Source of the DNA: JANNAT01 sp031422555
GTDB lineage: Bacteria > Pseudomonadota > Alphaproteobacteria > Rhodobacterales > Rhodobacteraceae
Direction: 5' to 3'
DNA length: 64,000 nucleotides
Assembly: GCA_031422555.1 (NCBI GenBank)
Contig: JANPLZ010000075.1
Span: forward strand, 4,266 to 68,265
A model generated the notes under the pieces. It ran no database searches. It was not told where the DNA came from and worked only from the letters and a program-made list of their open reading frames with translations. Both the position numbers and the translations under genes were made by a program. Shown here one piece after another: positions 35,390 through 43,322 of the stretch (positions are counted from its first letter, which is position 1; each line of letters begins with the position of its first letter).

Positions 35390-35962
35390 TCAAGGGTGCG
35401 GAGTGGTGCCTTTTTCCCGCCCGCCATCACCGTCTTTGCCCGGATGCAACCGCTCTGCCAGCCGGTCGGCAAAGGCCGCGCGATCCGCAGGCGTCATCGC
35501 GATCAAAAAGTCGCGCAGCACTTCTTGGCCAAGGATCAGTTGCCGGGCGGTGCGCTGTTGCTGGGCGGTCATCAGGTCAGACAAAGTCTGCGGCACAAAG
35601 GGCGTCGCGCGCAGCGCATCCAGAACCGCCACCGCATCGTCGCGGCGCTGCCGTTTCAGGTGGCGCGCATCGGGCGTCTTGGCCAAAAACGCTTGCCGCA
35701 GCGCGCGACGGTCTTGCGGGCCAAGCGCTTCGGTGAACGGACCAAAGCCCAATTCGCGCACCGCATCGTCGCGCCCGCCTTGGGAATGGCTGCGCAGCAC
35801 CGTGCCTGCCACCAGCCCGGCAATCGCCAGATTTAACCCCAGCGAGACCACCAAAGCGATGCGCAAGCCGCGCCCGGATTTGGGCAGCTTGGCCGCAGGC
35901 GCGGGTGGCAGGGTTGGGGTTGGGGTTGGGTTTGGGTTTGGGTTTGGAGTGCTATCGCTCAT
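35390..35962 (-). CDS. CpxP-like periplasmic protein (periplasmic heavy-metal sensor family)
   Basis: A 190-residue protein with a cytoplasmic N-terminus of NP/TP repeats, one membrane span (LRIALVVSLGLNLAIAGLVAG, about 33-53) and a helical periplasmic domain. The latter, with LGPQDRRALRQAF and MTPADRAAFADRL, resembles the LTxxQ-type helices of the CpxP/Spy/CnrX group. It overlaps the upstream anti-sigma gene by 11 bases, and is the third gene of the sigma factor unit. A role in sensing envelope stress or metals for the ECF system is inferred. Confidence 0.75.
   Translation of the reverse strand: MSDSTPNPNPNPTPTPTLPPAPAAKLPKSGRGLRIALVVSLGLNLAIAGLVAGTVLRSHSQGGRDDAVRELGFGPFTEALGPQDRRALRQAFLAKTPDARHLKRQRRDDAVAVLDALRATPFVPQTLSDLMTAQQQRTARQLILGQEVLRDFLIAMTPADRAAFADRLAERLHPGKDGDGGREKGTTPHP
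35911..35947. repeat. In-gene hexanucleotide repeat encoding NP/TP dipeptides
   Basis: Six tandem units of GGTTGG and GTTTGG (plus-strand reading) encode the proline-rich N-terminus of the CpxP-like protein. The frame is preserved for changes of whole units. Confidence 0.8.
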
Positions 35963-36341
35963 CTTCTAATTCCTCGGACAACAGGGCATCGACACCCGGC
36001 ATCAAATCGACGCTTTCAAGGCTGGTGGTGCCGATCACCGCCGCGGTCAGCTGCACCATCGCCGCGGGCGGGGCAAAGCCCAGATACAACCCCGCCACCG
36101 CCGCCGTGCCCAAACCCGCCACAACGCCGCCGCCGCCAAACACCGCGGCAAGTGCGGGCCAAAAACCGGCCTGCGGGTTGGAAAGCAACGGTGCGGTATC
36201 GGGTCTGGCTGCGGGTCTTGCAGCGGGGTGCGGTTGTTCGCGCGCCGCATCCGCCAGCACCCGCGCCATCAGACCATCAGACGGCCCTGCGGCGGCGTCT
36301 TGTGCTTTGGCAGTTGCAAACAGCAAATCCAGATCGTGCAT
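35952..36341 (-). CDS. Putative anti-sigma factor
   Basis: A 129-residue protein with one strongly hydrophobic segment (FGGGGVVAGLGTAAVAGLYLGF, about 68-90), preceded by a cytoplasmic helical region beginning MHDLDLLFATAKAQD. It starts four bases after the sigma factor gene ends and overlaps the CpxP-like gene, the usual position of a membrane-bound anti-sigma factor. No HxxxCxxC zinc motif is present. The assignment rests mainly on context and topology. Confidence 0.65.
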   Translation of the reverse strand: MHDLDLLFATAKAQDAAAGPSDGLMARVLADAAREQPHPAARPAARPDTAPLLSNPQAGFWPALAAVFGGGGVVAGLGTAAVAGLYLGFAPPAAMVQLTAAVIGTTSLESVDLMPGVDALLSEELEDER

Positions 36342-36344
36342 CTC

Positions 36345-36932
36345 TCACACCTCCTCATAGCCCAGCGCCTGCCGATGGCCGGCAAGGGCAAGTGTCAGCG
36401 CGCGTTTGCCCCGCGCCGTCAGGCTTTCGACGGCCTCCACGCCGATCTGCAGCACTTCGGCAATTTCGGGGTTGGTCAGCCCTTCGATGTGGCGCAGCAC
36501 CACGGCTTCGCGTTGACGGTCCGGCAAACTGGCCAGCGCTGCATTCAGCGCCGCCATCCGGTCGGCCTCTATCAGGGTTGCGACCACGCCCCGCGCGCCG
36601 TCTTCGGGGTCGCCCGCACCGTCCAGCGCATCGGTCGGGCGGCGTTTGCGCGTGCGCAGCCGGTCGGTGCACAGGTTGGTCACCACCCGGTAGACCCAGG
36701 TTGACACTTTTGCGTCACCTTGCCTCCAATCTGGGGCAGCACGCCATAGCCGCAGCAACGCCTCTTGCGCGATATCTTCGGCCTCGGTCCGGTCGGCCAG
36801 CAAACGGGCGGCATAGCCGATACTGCGCGGCAACAACCGCTGCGCCAGCAGACGCGCGGCATCGGGATCTCCATGGGCATAGAGAACCATCAACGCCTCG
36901 GAGGCCAGATCTGCAAGGGTATCGCGTGCCAT
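36345..36932 (-). CDS. ECF-type RNA polymerase sigma factor
   Basis: A 195-residue sigma-70 family protein. Region 2 (about residues 25-85) has DRTEAEDIAQEALLRLW and the -10-recognition helix STWVYRVVTNLCTDRLR. Region 4 (about 130-180) has LPDRQREAVVLRHIEGLTNPEIAEVL with the -35-binding helix-turn-helix. The gene leads an operon with an anti-sigma-like and a CpxP-like gene. AGGA lies before the chosen ATG; an ATG two codons upstream is also possible. The target promoters are unknown; the adjacent EF-hand gene is a candidate member of the regulon. Confidence 0.9.
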   Translation of the reverse strand: MARDTLADLASEALMVLYAHGDPDAARLLAQRLLPRSIGYAARLLADRTEAEDIAQEALLRLWRAAPDWRQGDAKVSTWVYRVVTNLCTDRLRTRKRRPTDALDGAGDPEDGARGVVATLIEADRMAALNAALASLPDRQREAVVLRHIEGLTNPEIAEVLQIGVEAVESLTARGKRALTLALAGHRQALGYEEV

Positions 36933-37048
36933 CGTCATCCTGAGTAACGGTCTAGCGGGTGCCGTGCCGCCTTGCAATTCACCGCAGGCACGCGCCCCGA
37001 ACCGGAAGAATGGTTCAAGGCGCGCACGCGCGGTTTTCGGGGGCGGGA

Positions 37049-37633
37049 TTAGTTCGCGGTGCCGTCCAGATCATCGCCCATTGCGTCATGCCCATGCTTG
37101 CCGCCGCGCCCGTGCTTGCCACCGCGCCCATGCTTGCCGCCGCGCCCGCGCTCTTGCATCCGCGCGCGGGCGGCGTCCGCCTCGACTTGGGTTATGGCGC
37201 CGTCGGCGTCGGTATCGACCGTGTCGAACATCTCTGCACGGCCCTTGGCTGCCGCCAGTTCGGTATCAGACAGCAACTTGTCGCCGTCGGTGTCCAGCTT
37301 TTCGATCATCTTTGCCGCGCGCGCGGTGGCGCGGTCGGTCATAGCTATGATCTGCATCGCGGCCAGTTCTTCAGCCGACAATTTGCCATCGGCGTTGGTA
37401 TCGGCGGCTTTGGTGCGCGCGGCGGCTGCCGCGTCCATTTCGGCCTTGGTCACTTTGCCATCTTTATCGGCATCAAGACTGTCAAAGTTCAGCCCCTGCA
37501 GCGGGCCCATATCATCGCCTCGCCCGGCATAGGCGGCGGTCGAGGCGACAGCCCCGATCAGCATAGCCAAGGTTAGCGCGGCAAAGGGTGCGGCACGCGC
37601 CGACCGCAACGAAAAGGTTTGGTCCAGCTTCAT
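37049..37633 (-). CDS. Exported EF-hand calcium-binding protein
   Basis: A 194-residue protein with an N-terminal signal segment (LTLAMLIGAVASTAAYA, cleavage after AYA). It has four EF-hand loops: DADKDGKVTKAE, DTNADGKLSAEE, DTDGDKLLSDTE and DTDADGAITQVE. The third has Lys-Leu where Gly-x is usual and may bind calcium weakly. A Gly-Arg-Lys-His repeat tail (GRGGKH three times) follows, possibly another metal-binding site. It is probably periplasmic. EF-hand proteins of this kind often accompany ECF sigma/CpxP-like units in Rhodobacterales. Confidence 0.88.
   Translation of the reverse strand: MKLDQTFSLRSARAAPFAALTLAMLIGAVASTAAYAGRGDDMGPLQGLNFDSLDADKDGKVTKAEMDAAAAARTKAADTNADGKLSAEELAAMQIIAMTDRATARAAKMIEKLDTDGDKLLSDTELAAAKGRAEMFDTVDTDADGAITQVEADAARARMQERGRGGKHGRGGKHGRGGKHGHDAMGDDLDGTAN
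37093..37146. repeat. Three 18-bp repeats encoding GRGGKH
   Basis: The units CATGCTTGCCGCCGCGCC, CGTGCTTGCCACCGCGCC and CATGCTTGCCGCCGCGCC lie in tandem in the EF-hand gene. The outer two are identical. Each adds one His-bearing hexapeptide to the C-terminal tail. Confidence 0.85.
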
Positions 37634-37818
37634 CGTCGTCTCCTGTCGGTATCGCCGCCCCGATTGGCGCGGCTTTCATACACCTTCAAACGCCGCAGCA
37701 CGGGGTTTCCGTCGCAATGATTTCAGCCATTGGCGACCCCCGGGTTGCGACAAAGGCGCACTTGCTGCCAAGCCCTCTCAACTTTGGCAATCAAAGCAGC
37801 TATGAATGCGGTGGAACC

Positions 37819-38262
37819 ATGGGACTGTCCCCGATGCCGCACGCAGCGCACCCTGCCGATACCGATGCCGATCCCTTTGCCGAGCGCGCCTTTTGGCCCG
37901 CCGTTCGCAAGGGTTGGAGCCGTCACTGCCCGGCCTGTGGCGCGGGGCCGATGCTGCACGGCTATCTGAAAGTGCGCGATAATTGCCCGGTCTGCGGCGA
38001 GGCCCTGCACCACCAGCGCGCCGATGACGGCCCGGCCTATCTGACGATTCTGATCGTCGGCCATCTGTTGGCACCGTTGATCTTTTTTGTCTTTACCCGG
38101 TTTCGCCCCGAACCGATGACCATGGTGGCGATCTTTTCGGTGTTTTGCGTCGGGCTGTCGTTGTATCTGCTGCCGCGCCTGAAAGGCGCGATGGTGGGGT
38201 TGCAATGGGCCAAGCGGATGCACGGGTTTGGCGACCCAGACACCGCACATCCGCATGACTGA
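37819..38262 (+). CDS. DUF983 membrane protein
   Basis: A 147-residue protein. An N-terminal zinc-ribbon-like segment has CPACG and CPVCG pairs (HCPACGAGPMLHGYL, then DNCPVCGEALHHQ). Two membrane helices follow (LTILIVGHLLAPLIFFVF and VAIFSVFCVGLSLYLLPRL). This is the DUF983 pattern, common in alphaproteobacteria and often near cytochrome oxidase genes. The function is unknown. The stop overlaps the Nudix gene by eight bases. The start is supported by a GGTGGA site; an internal ATG five codons on is an alternative. Confidence 0.85.
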   Translation: MGLSPMPHAAHPADTDADPFAERAFWPAVRKGWSRHCPACGAGPMLHGYLKVRDNCPVCGEALHHQRADDGPAYLTILIVGHLLAPLIFFVFTRFRPEPMTMVAIFSVFCVGLSLYLLPRLKGAMVGLQWAKRMHGFGDPDTAHPHD

Positions 38263-38863
38263 TACCCCGATCCGCGCGGCCGCCACCATTGTGTTGTGGC
38301 GCGATCATCCGCAGGGCGCGCAGGTTTTGATGGGGATGCGGGGGGTGGCTGCGGTGTTCATGCCATCAAAATATGTGTTTCCGGGCGGCGGCGTTGATGC
38401 AACTGATGCGGGCGGGTCGGCTTTGGCGCTGTCAGACGCCTGCCGCCACCGCCTGACGCAGCATTGCCCGCCGGGTGCGCCCGATGCGGGCACGTTATGT
38501 GCAGCCGCCATCCGCGAATTGACCGAAGAAACCGGCCTTGCATTGGTGCATCCGACGCCCGGCACGTTGCAATTCATTTTTCGCGCCATCACCCCGCCGG
38601 GGCGGTCGCGCCGGTTTGATGCGCGGTTTTTTCTGGCCAATGTGGCGTCGGTGACCGGCGATACACAGGGCTTTGCCGCCGCCTCGACCGAGTTGTCTCA
38701 TCTGCACTGGATCGGCCTCGAGGCCGCCCGCGCACTTGATCTGCCGTTTATTACCGAAGTGGTGCTGGCCGAGGTTGGCGCGCTTTTGCGTGGGATGGAC
38801 CAGCCCGGCGTGCCGTTTTTCGACAATTCCGGGCCGGTGCCTGCGTTTCGCCGGTTGGGGTAA
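38255..38863 (+). CDS. Nudix hydrolase with an extended Nudix loop
   Basis: A 202-residue Nudix-fold hydrolase. The catalytic helix is intact as RELTEETGLAL, and the glycines precede it in FPGGGVDATD. About 40 residues separate the two parts instead of the usual dozen, an insertion also seen in NUDT7/NUDT19-type acyl-CoA pyrophosphatases. The substrate is therefore uncertain and could be an acyl-CoA or a nucleoside diphosphate derivative. It is coupled to the DUF983 gene and ends five bases from the convergent desaturase gene. Confidence 0.85.
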   Translation: MTDTPIRAAATIVLWRDHPQGAQVLMGMRGVAAVFMPSKYVFPGGGVDATDAGGSALALSDACRHRLTQHCPPGAPDAGTLCAAAIRELTEETGLALVHPTPGTLQFIFRAITPPGRSRRFDARFFLANVASVTGDTQGFAAASTELSHLHWIGLEAARALDLPFITEVVLAEVGALLRGMDQPGVPFFDNSGPVPAFRRLG

Positions 38864-38868
38864 GCGGG

Positions 38869-39849
38869 CTAAACTGATCCGGGGCGGTCGCGGGCATCTT
38901 GCCCGGCGGACCACAGCGGATGCGGCACCGGGTCTTTGGCGCGAAACAGGAACAGCCGGAAAATCTGCGCATAGCTGCGGTAGACATAGGCGTCATTGCG
39001 GCGCAGGTAATGGTCGCGCTTGGCCGCATAAAGCCCGGGCAGGCGATACCACGCGGCCTTGGGGTGCATATGATGCACAACGTGGAAGTTATTGTTCAAA
39101 AACAACAATGCCAGCAGGCCCTTGTCTTCGACCACCACAGATCGGGCGCGAAACTGCGTGTGGGCGCGGTGTTCCAGATAGGTGCGGATTTTCAACAAAC
39201 CAAAGCCCGCATAGGCGGCGACAGCATAAGCCCAGACCGGCATCGTGGTAAACGCCAGCAGCCACGCCAGCACCAATCCCACGCCGATGGTGTTCAACAG
39301 CCACGCCAGCAGCACCGCGCGGTCACCCTTGGCGATCAGGGCCGCATCCATCCGAACCAGCGAATACACCGCAATGCCGGGGCCAAACACAATCCGCCCC
39401 ATCAAGGTATTGTTCATCCGATACAGCAGCTTAACCGGCGCAGACATGCTGTGCCACACCGCCGGGTCCATGTAATTGGCCTCGGGGTCATCATAGGGAT
39501 CGGTCAGGTTGGGATCATAGTGATGCGCAAGGTGCAAGTCGCGAAACCGGTTAAACGGCACCACCAAGGTTAACGCCGGGAACACCAATGCCTCATTCAG
39601 GTGGCGGTTGGCAAAGGGGTGGCCGTGCAAAACCTCGTGCTGCAACGATGAGAATTGGGTGATGGCCAGCGTGGTGATCAACAGCGACAACACTGGCGAA
39701 TAGGCCCACCCCACCGTTGCCAGCCCCCAGACCACATATGTTGCGACCATCATCAACAGGGTTGGCCATTCGATGGCGGCCGCGCTGTCGGGTTGCGGCA
39801 GATCATCGGCAAGGTCGGCTTGGGTCGGCGCGGTCGGGTTGGCGGGCAT
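38869..39849 (-). CDS. Membrane fatty acid desaturase
   Basis: A 326-residue di-iron membrane enzyme. The three histidine clusters are LQHEVLHGHP (about 92), HLAHHYDPN (about 128) and VVHHMHP (about 265), with four membrane helices around them. It introduces a double bond or hydroxyl group into acyl chains or carotenoids; the specificity cannot be read from sequence. It is divergent from an XRE-type regulator with a 111-bp shared upstream region, so regulation by that protein is plausible. Confidence 0.88.
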   Translation of the reverse strand: MPANPTAPTQADLADDLPQPDSAAAIEWPTLLMMVATYVVWGLATVGWAYSPVLSLLITTLAITQFSSLQHEVLHGHPFANRHLNEALVFPALTLVVPFNRFRDLHLAHHYDPNLTDPYDDPEANYMDPAVWHSMSAPVKLLYRMNNTLMGRIVFGPGIAVYSLVRMDAALIAKGDRAVLLAWLLNTIGVGLVLAWLLAFTTMPVWAYAVAAYAGFGLLKIRTYLEHRAHTQFRARSVVVEDKGLLALLFLNNNFHVVHHMHPKAAWYRLPGLYAAKRDHYLRRNDAYVYRSYAQIFRLFLFRAKDPVPHPLWSAGQDARDRPGSV

Positions 39850-39944
39850 TTTTGTCTTCTACCAATCAGTTACGCCGCTTTGATAGCACTTGCTTTCGGG
39901 CGCAGGAACTTGGAACATACGCAACACACCCACAACATTGGTGA

Positions 39945-39950
39945 TATAAT
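39945..39950 (+). promoter_or_regulatory. TATAAT -10 element close to the XRE gene start
   Basis: A perfect TATAAT lies 10 bases before the regulator ATG. A transcript from it would start within a few bases of the start codon. No Shine-Dalgarno sequence and no matching -35 hexamer at 16-18 bp were found, so leaderless initiation is possible. Confidence 0.45.
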
Positions 39951-39960
39951 AGCGCATCCG

Positions 39961-40815
39961 ATGGAAATTATAGACAAACGTGACCGCGCCAGCCTGTTTC
40001 GCAGCCGACTGGCCACTGCGATGGCCAGCAAAGCTGTCAGCCAGGCGGCCTTGGCCCGCGCCACCGGCGTAGACCGGTCCACCGTTTCGGCGCTTTTATC
40101 CCCCGGCACCCGGCTGCCCAATGCGCAACTGGCCGCCGATTGCGCCAGTGGTCTGGACGTGTCGTGCGATTGGCTCTTGGGCCTGTCGGACCGTCCCGAA
40201 CCCGCCGCCGTTCTGCTGGAGGCGTCGGTTCAGATGATCGACGCGCCGCGCGCGCTGTTTGATGCAGAAATCTTTGGCTGGCATCAGGCGGCGGCGGGCT
40301 ATAAAATTCGCCATGTGCCTGCCACTTTGCCCGATTTGTTAAAGCTGCCGGCGTTGGTGGAATGGGAATACCGCGATGCCTTGGGCCAAAGTGCCGGACC
40401 CGCGATTGCAGCGTTTCAGGATCAACTGGCGTGGCTGCGCGGCGCGCGGTCAGATTACGAGATTGCCCTGCCCTTGCATGAAATCGCCAGTTTCGCCGCC
40501 GCAACCGGCTATTGGGCGGGCCTGCCGCTGGCGATCCGGCGCGCGCAGATGGAATATCTGATCCGCATGGCCACCGAACTTTACCCGGCGTTGCGGCTGT
40601 ATCTGTTCGACGCCCACCGGGTGTTTTCCAGCCCGGTTACCGTGTTTGGCCCACATTTAGCCGCCGTCTATCTGGGGCGACAATACATTGTGTTCCGCGA
40701 TCCGGCCAGGGTGGCCAACATTTTGCAACATTTCGACTGGCTGGTGCGCGAGGCCCCGTTTGGCGCGCGCGATGTCATCGACCATCTGGCCGGGCTGCGC
40801 GCAAGCATGGGTTAA
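39961..40815 (+). CDS. XRE-family transcriptional regulator
   Basis: A 284-residue protein with an N-terminal helix-turn-helix: VSQAALARATGVDRSTVSALLS (about residues 24-45), then a C-terminal region of about 210 residues with no recognised effector domain. The latter contains FDAEIFGWHQAAAGYKIRHVP and DAHRVFSSPVTVFGPHLAAVYLG, which may be a ligand-binding fold. It is divergent from the desaturase gene, its most likely target. The 3' end overlaps the convergent lipocalin gene by four bases (TTAA serves both stop codons). Confidence 0.85.
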   Translation: MEIIDKRDRASLFRSRLATAMASKAVSQAALARATGVDRSTVSALLSPGTRLPNAQLAADCASGLDVSCDWLLGLSDRPEPAAVLLEASVQMIDAPRALFDAEIFGWHQAAAGYKIRHVPATLPDLLKLPALVEWEYRDALGQSAGPAIAAFQDQLAWLRGARSDYEIALPLHEIASFAAATGYWAGLPLAIRRAQMEYLIRMATELYPALRLYLFDAHRVFSSPVTVFGPHLAAVYLGRQYIVFRDPARVANILQHFDWLVREAPFGARDVIDHLAGLRASMG

Positions 40816-41381
40816 CGCAGGCGTTGCAACTGCGTCAGATCATAGCCGTTCCAATCCAGAATTTCCCGCGCGGCGGCCAGACGGTCGGCGGGCAAGGCAC
40901 CGTCGCGATTCAGGATAAAGCCGATTTGCCCCGACGGCGTGCCGATCACCAAAGTGCGATAATCGACATCGGCCCATAAAACCCACCACGGCCCCGGTTG
41001 ATTTTGCACCGCAAACCGCCCCGGCCCGGCGGGCTGCATCGCCCCTGCGCCGCGGATATCGACGCCCGATTGGCACAGCCGGTAGGTCAGCTTCAACCCG
41101 GATCCCGCGGCCATGATATCAACGCCGCCGGGTTTGCAAGTGTCGGCTTCTGGCCCGAAATCCGCCACTTGCGCCCAGCGCCCGACCAGCCGCGCAGGAT
41201 CAAGCTGGGCGTTGGAATAGATCGGCTTGGCTGCATCGCGGTAGCTGGCAGATATTCGTGGCGCCACGGTGGCGGTGCAGGCGGTCGCCGCGAACACCGC
41301 CGCCAGCAACCCTATGTGCGGCTTTGACCGCCCAACCGGATATGGCGACAGGGCGCGGTTTTTTTTGCGGGCATCGGGCAT
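40812..41381 (-). CDS. Lipocalin-family (Blc-like) lipoprotein
   Basis: A 189-residue protein. A short basic N-terminus precedes the hydrophobic segment HIGLLAAVFAATAC, whose ATAC is a lipobox. The lipocalin GxW motif (LVGRWAQVADFG, about 66) and the strands PWWVLWADVDYRTLVIG and GFILNRDGALP follow, as in bacterial Blc lipocalins that bind lipids at the outer membrane. The ATG overlaps the upstream gene's TGA by one base (TGATG), so the two are coupled. Confidence 0.8.
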   Translation of the reverse strand: MPDARKKNRALSPYPVGRSKPHIGLLAAVFAATACTATVAPRISASYRDAAKPIYSNAQLDPARLVGRWAQVADFGPEADTCKPGGVDIMAAGSGLKLTYRLCQSGVDIRGAGAMQPAGPGRFAVQNQPGPWWVLWADVDYRTLVIGTPSGQIGFILNRDGALPADRLAAAREILDWNGYDLTQLQRLR

Positions 41382-41899
41382 CAGTCGATGCATAGGGTGA
41401 CCTGCACGCCATTGTCCTGCAAAATTTCGTTGCAGCCGAACATCGGGCGGAACGGCGCGCAAGTTCCTGATCTTGCCAGACAATACCCTTCACAATCGCT
41501 TTCGGCGTCGCATTGTTTGCCGCTGTCTTTGGTCAAGGTGCGGCAGCTTTCCCCGGCTTTGCCCGCTGGCCCCCAAGTGCCGCCCTGTTTGACGCAGGTT
41601 TTTTCCGCCGCGGACATGGGTTCGGCCGGCGGCGGGGCTGCGATGGGGGCGGGCTCGGCAGTTTGTGCCACCGTAGGCGCGGCGTCAGCGGTGTTTGCAC
41701 GCGGTGCGATGGTCTCGGGTTTTGGCCGTGGCCGGGGCATCGCTGGTGCGCCGGACGCCGCTTTGCCGGGCAGATCGCCCAAGGTGGTTACCGCAATCGC
41801 CCCCCCGGTTATCGCCGTATCGCCGCCCGCTGATTTGCCCGGCCCGCCTGCCACGCAGGCCGACACGATCAACACGAACAACAACAGCAACAGGCGCAT
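41381..41899 (-). CDS. Cys-rich proline-rich lipoprotein of unknown function
   Basis: A 172-residue protein with a lipoprotein signal (MRLLLLLFVLIVSAC, lipobox VSAC). The middle is a Pro/Ala-rich linker (about 50-95). The C-terminal domain (about 100-172) has seven cysteines, including CDAESDCEGYC and SGTCAPF, likely forming disulfides in the periplasm. No family was recognised. It is coupled to the lipocalin gene, which suggests a joint envelope role. Confidence 0.75.
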   Translation of the reverse strand: MRLLLLLFVLIVSACVAGGPGKSAGGDTAITGGAIAVTTLGDLPGKAASGAPAMPRPRPKPETIAPRANTADAAPTVAQTAEPAPIAAPPPAEPMSAAEKTCVKQGGTWGPAGKAGESCRTLTKDSGKQCDAESDCEGYCLARSGTCAPFRPMFGCNEILQDNGVQVTLCID

Positions 41900-42141
41900 C
41901 GGGGTCTACCTTTTATTGCCCAAACAAGGCCCGATCCGCGCGGCGGGTGCAAGGTCTAATAGGGGGCACGGCGCGGCAAGGCCCCGGGGGCAGACATGGC
42001 CAAAGGGTGTGCAGGCCCGCAAAAAGGCGCATCCAAAGCGATCCGCCCGCCAACCCTTTCGCGGCACAAAACGCCGCAGCCCGGCAAATCCTTGGGCAAA
42101 GCCGGTCGCTGCGTGCTAATGTGATGAAAAGGAGCCGTAAA

Positions 42142-42708
42142 ATGCGCCGAACGATGATCGTGATTTGCCTGATCCTGACGCAGGGGACCGCACTGGCTGC
42201 CCCCGCAACCTATGTTCTGGAGCCGGAAAATTCGACCGTGGGGTTCGAGACTGATTTCGGCACCGACAAAATCACCGGCCGGATGCCCGTATCCCGTGCC
42301 GATCTGACGCTGGATTTCGACAAAGTTGCCGCGTCAAAAATTTCTGTCGATTTGAACGTGGCAGGCGCGGAAGCCAGTTTTCTATTTGCAGCCCAAGCAC
42401 TTAAGGGGCCAAAAGTGCTGGATGCGGCGACCTACCCTACCATGAGCTTTCAAAGCACTCGGGTGCGCGCCGTGGCGGACGGGGCCGAAGTGCAAGGCGT
42501 GTTAACCATTCGTGGCATCGCCAAACCGGTGACGATGCAAGCCGAGATTTTCCGCCAGAAGGGCTACCTTGACGGCGATCTTAGCCACTTGACCATCCGG
42601 TTGCGCGGCGCGGTCAACCGCAGCGATTTTGGCGCGACGGGCTGGTCGGATATGGTGGGCGATCAAGTGCGGCTGGATATTCTGGCCCGCATTGCCCGGG
42701 TGGATTAG
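42142..42708 (+). CDS. YceI-family periplasmic protein
   Basis: A 188-residue protein with a signal peptide (MRRTMIVICLILTQGTALA). The mature part has TYVLEPENSTVGFETD, LNVAGAEASF and FGATGWSDMVGDQVRLD, the YceI pattern of a lipocalin-like barrel that binds polyisoprenoids. AAGGAG seven bases before this ATG fixes the start; an ATG six codons upstream has no such site. It is four bases from a cytochrome b561 gene, and YceI-b561 pairs are common, suggesting a quinone-related role. Confidence 0.9.
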   Translation: MRRTMIVICLILTQGTALAAPATYVLEPENSTVGFETDFGTDKITGRMPVSRADLTLDFDKVAASKISVDLNVAGAEASFLFAAQALKGPKVLDAATYPTMSFQSTRVRAVADGAEVQGVLTIRGIAKPVTMQAEIFRQKGYLDGDLSHLTIRLRGAVNRSDFGATGWSDMVGDQVRLDILARIARVD

Positions 42709-42711
42709 GCA

Positions 42712-43251
42712 GTGGTGTGGCGCAACTCGGCGACGGGCTATGGCGCGATCAGCCGCATTTTGCACTGGTCGATGATGGTGCTGATCGTGGGCATGTTGAT
42801 TTTGGGCACTAAAATTGCCGATATGCAGCCAAGTCTGGCCAATCTGTATCTTTATGGCGTGCATAAAACCGCAGGCTTTGGCGTGTTGTTGTTGACGCTG
42901 ATCCGGGTGGTCTGGCACCGGATCAGCCCGCCACCGCCGCCGATCGGGGTGCCCCGCGCCCTGACCAACCGGTTGGCGCGGCTGGTGCATGGGCTGATCT
43001 ATCTGTGCCTGATCGCCATCCCGATCAGCGGCTGGATCGCCAGTTCGGCGACAGGCTTGGATGTTTTGCTGTTCGACCGCATCCCGTTGCCCGCCATCGC
43101 CCCGGTGTCCGAAATGTGGGAGCGTGGCGGTTTTCTGGCGCATGGCCTGCTGACCAAGGCACTGATGGCGCTACTGGCTGCGCATATTCTGGGCGCGATG
43201 CTGCGCGGCATCAAACAAGACGGCACCACCGAGCGGATGATCGGCGGATAA
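42712..43251 (+). CDS. Cytochrome b561 family protein
   Basis: A 179-residue membrane protein with four helices. SRILHWSMMVLIVGMLILG carries the first heme-ligand His, and LYGVHKTAGFGVLLLTLIR and HGLIYLCLIAIPISGW carry others, with FLAHGLLTKALMALLAAHI supplying the last. This is the b561 pattern for transmembrane electron transfer. The start is GTG (GTGGTG, either codon). It is in one operon with the YceI gene. Confidence 0.88.
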   Translation: MVWRNSATGYGAISRILHWSMMVLIVGMLILGTKIADMQPSLANLYLYGVHKTAGFGVLLLTLIRVVWHRISPPPPPIGVPRALTNRLARLVHGLIYLCLIAIPISGWIASSATGLDVLLFDRIPLPAIAPVSEMWERGGFLAHGLLTKALMALLAAHILGAMLRGIKQDGTTERMIGG

Positions 43252-43322
43252 TTCAGACCCGCCATCTGGCCCTTGGCGCAGCCTTGCGCTATGTCACGCC
43301 TAACATCGAAAAAGGGCGCGTC

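Noticed and set aside
43005..43322. N-terminal extension of metG through the cytochrome b561 gene
   Set aside because: MetG homology begins at MARILITSAIP; the extension is cytochrome sequence read in another frame.
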